64,000 nucleotides of DNA from Streptomyces sp. NBC_00353 (lineage in GTDB: Bacteria; Actinomycetota; Actinomycetes; Streptomycetales; Streptomycetaceae), in assembly GCF_036108815.1 (NCBI RefSeq), contig NZ_CP107985.1:186001-250000 (forward strand), in the 5' to 3' direction. Below the pieces are notes generated by a model, which made no database searches, was not told the DNA's origin, and was given only the letters and a program-made list of their open reading frames with translations. Shown one piece after another: positions 9,563 through 17,776 of the stretch (position 1 is its first letter; each line of letters opens with the position of its first letter). Both the position numbers and the translations under genes were made by a program.

Positions 9563-10369
9563 GTGACCTATCGCCGCAGTCGGACCGGGCATCCTCGTCC
9601 TCACGAGCTACCTCACTATCAAGCGCTCCTGGACGATACAGACTGGGCGTCGCTCGCCACCGTACGCGGGACAGGCGAATCCCTGCCGACAGCGCTGGCA
9701 CACATCATCAACTCCGACCCGGCCGTCAGGGCGGCCGCCACCGACAACGCGCTCAGACAAGTGACCCACCAGAACACCATCTACGAAGCCACTGTGCCCG
9801 TAGCGCTCTACGTCGCGGCCGTCCTCAACCACCCGGCCATCGCGGTAGACGACTTCGGTCACTACGCCGACACGCCATCGCACCGCCCGACCCTCGTGAG
9901 ACTACTTGAGTGGCTCAGCGACACCGCCTACGACGCCGACGACGAGTGCGTCGCCATCGGCGAACGCCACTGCGGCAAGGGGTTCCTCGACGAGGACAGG
10001 GAGATGCGAGCGTTCCGAGACCTGCGCCCGGCGATCTTCTCCGCTGTCCATGCCCTTCTCAGCCACGACAACGCGGACGTACGCGACGCGGCCCTCGTCG
10101 CTGCGATCCCCCTCGCAGAGCACCCCGTCCTCACCGCGCACCGGGCCGAGCTGGTCGACCACGCCCGTCGTGTGCTGACCACCAGCACCGACCGCCACAA
10201 TCGAGACCGCGTCCTGGACGCCATGAAGGCATGGGGTCACGACACCAGCGCCCTGGAGAACGCGGACGACATCGCAGCCCGCGAGCGTTACGCCCGTCTC
10301 AAGGCGGAACATGATTCCTGGTGGGCGACCGACCGGACAGGTGGTTACTCCGAAGACCCACCGTTCTGA
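9563..10369 (+). CDS. Passenger protein of the ISL3 element, HEAT-repeat-like, function unknown
   Basis: 268 residues with a GTG start, beginning 43 bases after the transposase stop and still inside the terminal repeats, so it travels with the element. The sequence is largely alpha-helical with repeated A/L-rich helices such as ALAHIINSDPAVRAAATDNA and VHALLSHDNADVRDAALVAA, which resemble HEAT/Armadillo-type units. No catalytic motif, signal peptide or membrane segment is seen. The ending TDRTGGYSEDPPF is hydrophilic. Not recognised as a transposition factor; it may be a cargo or accessory protein. Confidence 0.75.
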   Translation: MTYRRSRTGHPRPHELPHYQALLDDTDWASLATVRGTGESLPTALAHIINSDPAVRAAATDNALRQVTHQNTIYEATVPVALYVAAVLNHPAIAVDDFGHYADTPSHRPTLVRLLEWLSDTAYDADDECVAIGERHCGKGFLDEDREMRAFRDLRPAIFSAVHALLSHDNADVRDAALVAAIPLAEHPVLTAHRAELVDHARRVLTTSTDRHNRDRVLDAMKAWGHDTSALENADDIAARERYARLKAEHDSWWATDRTGGYSEDPPF

Positions 10370-10405
10370 CTCAGGGACACGCAGCACCCCCAGGCATCTG
10401 TTGAT

Positions 10406-10444
10406 CACTCAGAGTGGCCGCGTCACACAAGTTGAGCCAGAGCC
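10406..10444. repeat. ISL3 right terminal inverted repeat, 39 bp
   Basis: Exact reverse complement of 7822-7860. It is followed at once by the second CGTTCTCA copy. Confidence 0.95.
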
Positions 10445-10452
10445 CGTTCTCA
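10445..10452. repeat. 8-bp target duplication, right copy
   Basis: CGTTCTCA, identical to 7814-7821. Confidence 0.9.
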
Positions 10453-10463
10453 TGAACAAAGCC

Positions 10464-10828
10464 AGGTCAAGGCACACGGCGACACCGAGGGCACCCGGGC
10501 CTTGATCGAGGTGCTCCTGATGGCCCGGCACATCCCGCACGAGTACCTGGTCGCCGGTCTGGCGACCGCGTTGCGGGCCGGGGCCCTGACCGCGGACGCG
10601 GTCGCCCTGGAGGCCCGCAAAGCCGCCCAGACCGAGGATGAACCCGGTCCAGCCACCTCGTCTGCGCTGGCCACCGGGCAGCCGCCGGCGACCGTGACGT
10701 TCCTGCACGAGTGGAAGCTGAACCACCTGCCGCCGGACACCAGGCCACTGCCCTCGGTGACGCCCTACGACCAGTTGCTCCGACGTCGCGCCAGCGGCGG
10801 TGACCACCGAGAGGGAGAAGCACAGTGA
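10464..10828 (+). pseudogene. istA: IS21-type IstA C-terminal fragment
   Basis: The frame reads HGDTEGTRALIEVLLMARHI and then VAGLATALRAGALTADAVAL, the C-terminal region of IS21 IstA transposases. The DDE core and N-terminus are missing because the sequence begins at the edge of the 49-bp repeat cassette. The TGA at 10826-10828 overlaps the GTG of istB by four bases, the normal istA/istB coupling. Confidence 0.82.
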
Positions 10829-11619
10829 CCCTGCCTCGCCAGCGAGGACTGACCGAGCAAGCCGCCACCACCGCCATCGACACCGCCTGCCGTCTGCTGC
10901 GGCTGCCGTCGATCCGCAACAAGTTCGCCGACATCGCCGACCGGGCCGCCAAGGACCAGATGACCTACCGCGGCTTCCTCGCCGAGCTGCTGATGGCGGA
11001 GTGCGACGACCGGGCCCGCCGACGCTCGGAACGGCGGATCAAGGCGGCCGGGTTCCCGAGGGAGAAGTCACTACGGGCCTTCGACTTCGACGCCAACCCC
11101 AACGTCGACGCGGCCACCATCAACACCCTCGCCAGCTGCGAGTGGATCAAGAAGGGACAGCCGCTCCGCCTGATCGGCGACTCCGGCACCGGCAAGTCCC
11201 ACATGCTCATCGCCCTGGGCACCGAGGCCGCCATGAAGGGCTACCGCGTCCGCTACACGCTCGCCACCAAGCTGGTGAACGAGCTGGTTGAAGCCGCCGA
11301 CGAGAAGCAGTTGAACAAGACCATCGCCCGCTACGGCCGCGTCGACCTTTTGTGCATCGACGAGCTCGGGTACATGGAACTGGACCGGCACGGCGCCGAG
11401 CTGCTGTTCCAGGTTCTGACCGAGCGGGAGGAGAAGAACAGCGTCGCCATCGCCTCAAACGAGTCGTTCGGAGGCTGGACGAAGACCTTCCCCGACCCCC
11501 GTCTCTGCGCCGCCATCGTCGACCGGCTCACCTTCAACGGCACCATCATCTAGACCGGATCCGACTCCTACCGCCTGGCCAGCACCCGAGCCCGTGCCGA
11601 ACACGCAGAAGCGGGCTGA
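10825..11619 (+). pseudogene. istB: IS21-type IstB ATPase with a premature amber stop
   Basis: AAA+ helper of IS21 transposition. Walker A is LIGDSGTGKSHM and Walker B is DLLCIDELGYM. The frame stops at TAG 11551-11553 after LTFNGTII, but the same frame continues as TGSDSYRLASTRARAEHAEA to TGA 11617-11619. That is the usual family ending, where the position of the stop is normally a charged residue such as Glu. A single GAG to TAG change explains it and removes about 21 residues. With IstA also truncated, this IS21 copy is unlikely to be autonomous. Confidence 0.88.
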
Positions 11620-11671
11620 TCAACCGCTCCACCGCCTGGCCGGCAACCGTTAAAGGTCGGCCAGGCCGACA

Positions 11672-12310
11672 TCATCCGAGCGGGACAGGCCCTCCAACCC
11701 GGGGACCAGCGTCCAGATGAGCTGCGATGCGCGTAATCGTCCGGGCATTGTCCTGGAACAGATGCGCCTGCATGCCCGCCGCCTGAGCAGCCTCAACATT
11801 TACTGCGAGATCGTCGATGAACAGACAGCTCTCCGGCCGCACCTCCAGGCTGGCGCATACGGTCTCGAAGGCACGCGGGTCCGGCTTCTCGATGCCGATC
11901 TCGTGCGAGTACACGATTTGCTCGACCAGTTCGTCGAAGTGATACAGCGCGGTCTCCCGTTCCCGGGCACCGACGAAGCTGTTGCTTAGGATGCCCAGCC
12001 TGCAGCTTCCTCGCAGCCCACGCACGTAAGCGATGAGCTCCTCGTTAGGCGTTCCCAGGTACTCCGCCCAGAGATCAGCCATGAAGGCTTCAACCTGGGG
12101 CGCGTCGAGCCCCAAGCGTGCTGCCACCTGCTCGTGAACCTCTCGTTCACTGATACTCCCGACGCTCCCGGCTTGCCACACGTCGCGCATCCGCTCATGC
12201 ACAGTGCCGAACGGCAACCCCAGCCGCTCTTCCCACCGCTGCACACACCCCGTTTCCGGCGTGATCTCCAGCACGCCACCGATATCGAGAATGACGCAGG
12301 TCGCCGTCAC
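11672..12310 (-). CDS. HAD-family hydrolase (HAD-IA type)
   Basis: 212 residues from a GTG at 12310 with GAGGGGGAG 6 bases upstream. HAD motifs are present: ILDIGGVLEI (motif I, nucleophile Asp, with Gly where many members have the second Asp), LGILSNS (motif II), IEKPDP (motif III Lys) and LFIDDLAVNVEAA (motif IV). The DIGG form is known in HAD-IA members such as the YihX group. Predicted cytosolic phosphatase or dehalogenase-like enzyme; the substrate is unknown. It is convergent with the IS21 remnant and next to an IS3-like element. Confidence 0.88.
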   Translation of the reverse strand: MTATCVILDIGGVLEITPETGCVQRWEERLGLPFGTVHERMRDVWQAGSVGSISEREVHEQVAARLGLDAPQVEAFMADLWAEYLGTPNEELIAYVRGLRGSCRLGILSNSFVGARERETALYHFDELVEQIVYSHEIGIEKPDPRAFETVCASLEVRPESCLFIDDLAVNVEAAQAAGMQAHLFQDNARTITRIAAHLDAGPRVGGPVPLG

Positions 12311-12453
12311 TCGAACTCCCCCTCTTCGTCCAGCCCGGCTGGCGAGCGCACACCGCTCGCTCGTGTGATCTACGGAGACACTGTCGCCCTTCCCTCTGGG
12401 GCAAGGTCAAGCGATCTTGAAACCTTGTGGCAGCCCTGTTGCGAGCCTGCTGC

Positions 12454-13696
12454 TGCCGAAAACCTCATCCGCCCAGTTCAGGCGGCATGTTGGTACTCGT
12501 GGAGGATGCCGCCGAGTCGTTCGCGTTTCCGTATGTCGAGGCGGGTGATCTGCTCCGGATCGGTGATCGGCACCGGCAGCGGGTGCAGCGGACGGGCGTT
12601 GGCGATGCCCTGATGCGGCCGGTGGGAGTTGTAGAACTCTTCGAACTCCCGTAGCGCGTGGAGCAGGTGCCGCTGGTTCCAGATCAAGGTGCGGTCCAGC
12701 AGCTCACACCGGCAGGTCTGCACCCACCTTTCCATGATCGAGTTCATGCGCGGCATCCGTACGCCGCTGAGCACGACCTCGATCCCCGCGTCCTTGAGGA
12801 CGGTGTCAAACAGGGCGGGGAACTTCCCGTCGTGGTCACGGATCAGGAACCTTGCCCGGCATTCGGCGTCTTCGAGGTCCATGACGAGGTTTTTCGCGGC
12901 TTGCGTCACCCACGCGGCGGTCGGGTGCGCGGTGGCGCCCAGGATCCTGATCCGCCGGCTGGCGTGCTCGATCACCGCGAACACATACAGCCGCGCCCCG
13001 GACAGCGTGACCGTCTCCAGGAAGTCGCACGCCAACAGGGCGTCGGCCTGCGAGCGCAGGAAGTCCGACCACGTGCTGGAGGCCCGTTCGGGCGCCGGAT
13101 CAATCCCGGCCTCCTTGAGGATTTCCCAGACGGTGGAGGCGGCCACCTTGATACCGAGAACGAGAAGTTCACCGTGGATGCGGCGATACCCCCAGCTGGG
13201 ATTCTCTTGGGCGAGCCGCAGGACCAGGGCGCGGATGGAGCGCAGGATCCGCGGCCGTCCCGAGCGCTTCGGCCGGGACCGGGCCGCATGGCGGCGTGCG
13301 ACCAGATCGCGGTGCCAGCGCAGCACCGTGTCCGGACGCACCAGCAGCCGCACCCTGCGCAGCACCTCAACCGGCATCCGATGCAGCAACGCCGCCAAGA
13401 ACGCGCGATCGCTCGGGGTGAACCGGATCTTCTCGCCACCGAGTTGACGCTCCAGCACCGTGATCTGATGGCGCAAGGCGAGGATCTCCGCGTCCTTGTC
13501 CCGATCGCTCATCGGCAGCACACGCAGCATCGCGAACGCATTCGTCACGGTCAGGTAAGCCAATCGCAGCAGCACGATCGGCAATCATGCCGGGGCGGTT
13601 ACCAGTCGCGCGAGAGGACCAATTCGAGCCCCCGGGCCCGAGACCCCGCACACCCCGCACACCAAGCTCCCACCAGGGCGGATGAGGTTTTCGGCA
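12454..13696 (-). mobile_element. IS3-like element with about 21-bp inverted ends
   Basis: The ends 12454-12474 and 13676-13696 are perfect inverted repeats containing GCCGAAAACCTCATCC. They enclose one integrase-type transposase gene on the minus strand. No clear target duplication is seen at the outer edges. Size is about 1243 bp. Confidence 0.8.
12478..13584 (-). CDS. Integrase-core (rve) transposase, IS3-like, single ORF
   Basis: 368 residues. The N-terminal part contains a helical region (DAEILALRHQITVLERQLGG) and RRIHGELLVLGIKVAASTVW; the catalytic core gives ACDFLETVTLSGARLYVF (first Asp), IRDHDGKF (second Asp) and NSIMERWVQTCRCELLDRT (Glu). The end RLGGILHEYQHAA matches the paralogue at 21787. 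The gene looks complete within its terminal repeats. Confidence 0.9.
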   Translation of the reverse strand: MPIVLLRLAYLTVTNAFAMLRVLPMSDRDKDAEILALRHQITVLERQLGGEKIRFTPSDRAFLAALLHRMPVEVLRRVRLLVRPDTVLRWHRDLVARRHAARSRPKRSGRPRILRSIRALVLRLAQENPSWGYRRIHGELLVLGIKVAASTVWEILKEAGIDPAPERASSTWSDFLRSQADALLACDFLETVTLSGARLYVFAVIEHASRRIRILGATAHPTAAWVTQAAKNLVMDLEDAECRARFLIRDHDGKFPALFDTVLKDAGIEVVLSGVRMPRMNSIMERWVQTCRCELLDRTLIWNQRHLLHALREFEEFYNSHRPHQGIANARPLHPLPVPITDPEQITRLDIRKRERLGGILHEYQHAA

Positions 13697-14282
13697 AGGG
13701 CACGGTTCGTGTTCGGCGTAGTCCTGCAGGTCACCCCAGGTAGCGAACAGAACCAGCTCAGGGTGGGAGGTACGGCGGCCTTCTTTGAGGTCGTTGGCCG
13801 AGCGGGCCAGTGCCATGAGCGCGGCATCGTTCCTCTCGCGGTCTGGGTGGTGACTCTGACCATCGGCGGTGTCGCGGATGTCGTCGGCGCCGCGAGCCCC
13901 ACTGCCACAGTGGTCGAAGTGCTCCTCGTCCTTGGCTCGTTGCCGTTGCTGGTGTTGCATGCACCATCGCGTGGTTCAACCGGCCAGAGTCCCTGGTGCC
14001 GCCCCACCGGCGCGGCGAGACGGGATCGGTGACCGAGTGGTGGCGTCACCGCCGAGCCCTCCGCGCGGCCTGATACCGGGCGGCGCCGTCCTGACCCTCG
14101 ATAAGGGCAATGTTCCGACGGCCCGCCGGTGGTGCGCCAAGTCGCCGCCGCTGAAGTGGCATCGTCGAGCGCGTCGAGCGGCGTGTGCGCACTTTGACGA
14201 CAACTCCCAGCCTTCACACGGATTCGACGAGGCCGAGCACATCCAGCGGAGGCAGTGGTGCGCGGTCCGCCCCGCGACGAGG
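13697..14282. other. No convincing gene
   Basis: Overlapping frames are open on both strands here: a plus-strand frame with hydrophobic runs and a charged minus-strand frame around 13700-13960. Both have similar third-position GC and neither shows a family motif, so none is called. Confidence 0.4.
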
Positions 14283-15098
14283 TCAGTTCGCCCGCCACCA
14301 GTCGGTGACGATCCTGGCGTAGTCGTCCGCGCCCTCCTCCCAGGTGTAGTGGCCGACTTCGAGGACATCGAGGGTGCTGTTGGGCAGGTGCTCGTGCAGG
14401 TATTCGGCGTTCGCCACGGGCACCACGTGGTCCCTGCGGCCGGCGATGATCTGTACGGGCGTCTCGATCCCGGGCAGCAGCTCGCGCAGGAGCGGCAGTT
14501 CGATGGGGAAGGCGCGGAGGTAGGCCATCTGGTCGACGATCCGCTGGCCCACGTAGGGCGCGAGATAGTCTTCGCGCACGATCTGCGGCAGCTGGTAGCC
14601 CTGCATCTTGTCGAGGGCGATCGTCACGATGTCCTTGGGGCCCAGGGCCCGGTACGGCGCCAGGTCCTCGGCGTGCACCCAGTCGTTCACCGGACTTCCC
14701 AGCTGCACCGGGGCCGCGGCCGCGCCGCTGCCCACGACGGCGCTGCGGAATCGGTCGGGGTGGTGGGCCGCGGCGAAGAGCACCGCGCTGGTGCCGATGT
14801 CCGGGCCCACGACGTGTGGCTTCGCCAATTCGAACTCGTCGGCGAGCCGCACGATGAATTCGCTCATCGCCGTGGGCGACAGCAGGTCCTCCCGGAGTTC
14901 GGAATGCCCGAACCCCGGCAGGTCCACTGCGACGAGGTGAGCGTGCTCGGCCAGCCGCGACCAGGTCGCGTCGTAGGCATACAGGCTGACCGGGAACGGG
15001 CTCAACAGCAGGGCTACGCGGTCGCGGGGCCCCTCGCTCTCGGCGTACCGGACGGACAGCCCGTCGATCGTCCGGAACCGGGGTTTGATCTCACTCAT
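14283..15098 (-). CDS. Alpha/beta hydrolase with an Asp nucleophile (epoxide hydrolase/dehalogenase type)
   Basis: 271 residues from the ATG at 15098, which has GAGAGGG 8 bases upstream; an in-frame ATG at 15119 is less likely. The oxyanion/nucleophile elbow reads VVGPDIGTSAV, so the nucleophile is Asp, as in epoxide hydrolases and haloalkane dehalogenases, not Ser. AGRRDHVVP supplies the acid and VGHYTWEEG the His. LVAVDLPGFGHSE is a typical strand/turn. A GAGTATATACTC palindrome 54 bases upstream is identical to one in front of the MarR gene at 20941-21393, so the hydrolase is probably in that regulon. The cytosolic substrate is unknown. Confidence 0.88.
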   Translation of the reverse strand: MSEIKPRFRTIDGLSVRYAESEGPRDRVALLLSPFPVSLYAYDATWSRLAEHAHLVAVDLPGFGHSELREDLLSPTAMSEFIVRLADEFELAKPHVVGPDIGTSAVLFAAAHHPDRFRSAVVGSGAAAAPVQLGSPVNDWVHAEDLAPYRALGPKDIVTIALDKMQGYQLPQIVREDYLAPYVGQRIVDQMAYLRAFPIELPLLRELLPGIETPVQIIAGRRDHVVPVANAEYLHEHLPNSTLDVLEVGHYTWEEGADDYARIVTDWWRAN

Positions 15099-15151
15099 GC
15101 GTTCGCCCTCTCGTGTCATCGGGGTTCACGCGTGGATCGCCCCACTAATAC

Positions 15152-15163
15152 GAGTATATACTC
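15152..15163. promoter_or_regulatory. Probable MarR operator GAGTATATACTC (hydrolase promoter)
   Basis: Perfect 12-bp palindrome in the promoter region of the alpha/beta hydrolase. The same 12 bases occur in front of the MarR gene at 21426-21437. An AT-rich palindrome stands out in DNA of this GC content. Confidence 0.7.
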
Positions 15164-15189
15164 CTAACTGGCGGATGCGTACGCGCGCC

Positions 15190-15486
15190 GGACCATGTCC
15201 CCTATGGAGCGGCCCCGTCGAGGCGCCCTCCGGCAAGACCCAGCGCCGCAGACTCAACCGAGGCAGTGACCGACAGGCCAACGCCACCCTCTACAGGATC
15301 ACCCTCAGCCGCCTGCGCCGGGAGGAGCGTTCCCAGGACTACCTGCGGCGACGCCTCACGGAGGGCAAGACCAAACGCGAGATCATCCGCTGCCTCAAGC
15401 GGTACGTCGCACGAGAGATCTACCGACTCATCGTCCCCACCAACATCGCGGCCAACGACACGGAACCAGCTCGAGGTGCCGCCTGA
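15190..15486 (+). pseudogene. IS110-family transposase C-terminal remnant
   Basis: Reads SGKTQRRRLNRGSDRQANAT and then GKTKREIIRCLKRYVAREIY, the C-terminal Transposase_20 region of IS110 proteins. The N-terminal DEDD domain is absent and the upstream sequence belongs to the hydrolase promoter. Confidence 0.85.
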
Positions 15487-15494
15487 CATCCATA

Positions 15495-15690
15495 GGACAT
15501 CAACGCCCCGCCCGAGAGCCTGTGGCAGAGCCTGAAACGCGAGGCCCTGACCGGACGACGTTCTCAACAATGAGCCGGGCCCGGCTGGAAATCTTCCGCA
15601 GGCTCACGCACTACAACGCACGTCGGCGTCACAGTGCGCCGGCCTACCTGTCCCCCATGGAGTTCAAACAGCAACACCACGCGACGGCTA
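15495..15690 (+). pseudogene. IS3-family OrfB C-terminal remnant
   Basis: One frame gives ESLWQSLKREALTGR; a second, after a frameshift near 15550, gives RLEIFRRLTHYNARRRHSAP and SPMEFKQQHH. Together they match the end of an IS3 OrfB integrase. The catalytic core is missing. Confidence 0.82.
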
Positions 15691-15759
15691 ACTCTCACTC
15701 GCGGCATAAACCCCCGCGTCCACGTTCCGGGGGTCACCTCACTAGCACCTGGACAGCGG

Positions 15760-16146
15760 TCAGCCTGTCTCTCGAAGTGTTCTGGCGAGCACGGAGCGGT
15801 GTGTGGGTTGGGCCTCCAGATAACGCTTGCGGCCCTCGTCGGTGAGGACGGCGAGGATGCCGCGGCGGTCGGCTTCGCATATGGCGCGCTCGAGGAAACC
15901 GTCGCGTTCCATTCGGGCGATCAGTCGGCTCGCGGCGCTCTGGCTCAGGTGCACGACGTCGGTGAGGTCCTGGGCGCGGCACTGGGTGTTCTCGGAGCAG
16001 GCAAGGGCTTCGAGCGCTTCGAACTCGCTGACGCCGATGCCGTGCCCTGCCTGCAACTCACGCTCGAGGGTCTGGTACACGACGGCATGCCGAACCTGGA
16101 GATCGCGCCACTCCTTGACCAGGTGCCGCTCGTCACCAGCATTCAT
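15760..16146 (-). CDS. MarR-family transcriptional regulator
   Basis: 128 residues. The winged-helix core reads SEFEALEALACSENTQCRAQ, DLTDVVHLSQSAASRLIARM (recognition helix) and ERDGFLERAICEADRRGILA, with the wing residues D and R conserved. It is divergent from the MFS/oxidoreductase operon, with 85 bases between starts that contain two dyads. The usual arrangement is self-repression plus repression of the divergent pump and detoxification genes, released by a small-molecule ligand. The ligand is unknown. Confidence 0.9.
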   Translation of the reverse strand: MNAGDERHLVKEWRDLQVRHAVVYQTLERELQAGHGIGVSEFEALEALACSENTQCRAQDLTDVVHLSQSAASRLIARMERDGFLERAICEADRRGILAVLTDEGRKRYLEAQPTHRSVLARTLRETG

Positions 16147-16173
16147 GCGGCCACCGTATCATGCACCGACATT

Positions 16174-16202
16174 TAATGCGTTTGCATTAGATGCACTTGC
16201 AT
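16174..16202. promoter_or_regulatory. Two dyads between marR and the MFS operon
   Basis: TAATGC-GTTT-GCATTA (16174-16189) is a perfect inverted repeat. Directly after it, ATGCA-CT-TGCAT (16191-16202) is a second one. Both share a TGCAT half-site. The location between divergent starts makes them likely operators of the MarR protein at 15760-16146. Confidence 0.72.
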
Positions 16203-16231
16203 TCGAAGTAGGAGCATGTCAGCGTATCGGC

Positions 16232-17713
16232 ATGAGTCCTTCCGCACCACCACCCTTGTCCACGTCCTCGCTCGCATGGAACGTGCGGCTGTGGGGGATC
16301 CTGCTCACCGTCTCGATCGTCGGGTTCCTCGACGCGCTGGACGTGAACATGGTGGGTGTCGCCCTGCCCTCGATCCAGGCCGACCTCGGCCTGTCCACAA
16401 GCGCACTGCAGTGGATCGTCAGCGGTTACGTCCTCGGCTACGGCGGCTTTCTGTTGCTGGGCGGACGCGCCGCCGACATCCTCGGCCGCCGCCGCGTCTT
16501 CCTGACGGCGGTCGCCGTCTTCGCCCTGACCTCACTGGTCGGCGGCCTGGTCGACGACGGGAACCTTCTGATCGTCGCCCGTCTCCTGAAGGGCGTGTCG
16601 GCGGCGTTCACGCTACCCGCGGCGTTGTCCATCATCACGACCACGTTCGCCGAGGGGCCGGCCCGCAACAAGGCGATCGGGATCTACACGCTCATGGGTG
16701 CCAGCGGCTTCTCAAGCGGCCTGGTGCTGTCCGGTGCACTGACCGAGCTCGGCTGGCGCTGGACGTTCCTCCTGCCTGTGCCCGTGGCGCTGATCGCCCT
16801 GGCAGCGGCCATCCGCGTCCTGCCCAAGGACGGCCCGCGCACCGTCGGCAGCTATGACCTGCCCGGCGCACTCACCCTGGTCGCCGGAATGCTGCTGCTC
16901 GTCTACGTCGTGGTCGAAGCGCCGCAGAAGGGATGGACCACGGCGAGCACACTGGTGGAGTTCGGGCTCGCAGCCGCACTGCTGGCCGCCTTCGTGGTGA
17001 TCGAGCTCCGCGGCGCGCAGCCGCTGATCCGTCTGGGCATCCTGCGCTCCAGCTCCCTGGTGCGCGCCAACGTGGGCCTGTCGATGTTCTTCGGCGCCTA
17101 TGTCGGCTTCCAGTTCGTGGTGACGCTGTACTTCCAGCAGGTGCTGCAGTGGTCGGCGCTGCAGACCGCGTTCGGCTTCCTTCCCGCCGCCGCCATCGTC
17201 ACCTTGGCCTCGTCGCGCATCCCGCACCTGATCGCACGATTCGGTACCTCGCGCAGCATCATCGCCGGCGTCATCACGCACGTGGCCGCCTACGCGCTCC
17301 TCCTGGCCATCGCCCGGGACCACTCCTACGCCGTGGGTGTGCTGCCCAGCATGCTCCTGCTCAGCATCGGCATGACACTGGCATTCGCGCCCTTCCAGAT
17401 CGAGGGCACCTCGGGAATCCCTGACCACGAACAAGGTCTGGCCGGCGGCCTGTTGAACACCTCCATGCAGATCGGCGGCGCGATCGGCCTCGCCATCGTC
17501 ACCGCGGCCCTCACCGCAGGAAACGAAGGCAAGAGCGGGCCCGACGCCCTGCTCGCCGGTTTCACCCCCGCCATGATCACCGTCAACGTGCTCGCGGCCA
17601 TCGGCCTGCTCGCCGCCCTGTCCGGAACGCTGGGGCGCCGCAAGACGACTGCGCAGACGGACAGGAGCGCCGACCAACTGGAGCTCGACAAGGTGCCCGA
17701 GATCACCAGGTGA
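16232..17713 (+). CDS. MFS drug:H+ antiporter, DHA2 (14-TM) type
   Basis: 493 residues, multi-pass membrane protein. The first segment reads LWGILLTVSIVGFLDALDVN and is followed by motif A-like GGRAADILGRRRVFL and the motif C-like GASGFSSGLVLSG, typical of drug-export MFS proteins. The ATG at 16232 gives MSPSAPPPLSTSS; the best purine stretch (AGGAG, 16209-16213) is rather far upstream, so the start is uncertain. First gene of a three-gene operon with the MDR and AKR genes. Probably exports a toxic compound sensed by the divergent MarR. Confidence 0.9.
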   Translation: MSPSAPPPLSTSSLAWNVRLWGILLTVSIVGFLDALDVNMVGVALPSIQADLGLSTSALQWIVSGYVLGYGGFLLLGGRAADILGRRRVFLTAVAVFALTSLVGGLVDDGNLLIVARLLKGVSAAFTLPAALSIITTTFAEGPARNKAIGIYTLMGASGFSSGLVLSGALTELGWRWTFLLPVPVALIALAAAIRVLPKDGPRTVGSYDLPGALTLVAGMLLLVYVVVEAPQKGWTTASTLVEFGLAAALLAAFVVIELRGAQPLIRLGILRSSSLVRANVGLSMFFGAYVGFQFVVTLYFQQVLQWSALQTAFGFLPAAAIVTLASSRIPHLIARFGTSRSIIAGVITHVAAYALLLAIARDHSYAVGVLPSMLLLSIGMTLAFAPFQIEGTSGIPDHEQGLAGGLLNTSMQIGGAIGLAIVTAALTAGNEGKSGPDALLAGFTPAMITVNVLAAIGLLAALSGTLGRRKTTAQTDRSADQLELDKVPEITR

Positions 17714-17776
17714 CGGCCGACCGCCGAGCCTGAACTGCCACTTCCTTCCGCAGACTTGAAAGGCAAGACCACTCAC

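Larger units (their letters stand above)
7822..10444 (+). mobile_element. Complete ISL3-family element with a passenger gene (2623 bp)
   Basis: Bounded by perfect 39-bp terminal inverted repeats (7822-7860 and 10406-10444, starting GGCTCTGGCTCAACTTGTGT) and flanked by an 8-bp direct repeat, CGTTCTCA. It carries a full-length ISL3 transposase and a second intact gene of unknown function. The intact ends and target duplication indicate recent insertion, here into the right repeat of the SMI1 cassette. Confidence 0.93.
7041..10463. mobile_element. SMI1/KNR4 cassette with 49-bp inverted repeats, interrupted by an ISL3 element
   Basis: Bases 7041-7089 (starting GGCTTTGTTCATGAGAACGG) are a perfect 49-bp inverted repeat of a sequence now in two parts: 7784-7821 plus 10453-10463. 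Removing the ISL3 element with one copy of its 8-bp target duplication rebuilds the right repeat exactly. The original unit was then about 792 bp, with one gene (SMI1/KNR4 family, 7147-7686) and no transposase of its own. The flanks are AGGTT on the left and AGGTC on the right, a possible imperfect short target duplication. This fits a non-autonomous, MITE-like cargo cassette. Which transposase could mobilise it is unknown. Confidence 0.7.

Noticed and set aside
7036..10468. AGGTT/AGGTC as a target duplication of the SMI1 cassette
   Set aside because: Only four or five bases with a mismatch; too short to be more than suggestive.
13682..14032. Plus-strand frame with hydrophobic runs, possibly a membrane protein
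   Set aside because: A charged frame on the other strand has equal codon bias, there is no ribosome site and neither shows a family motif.
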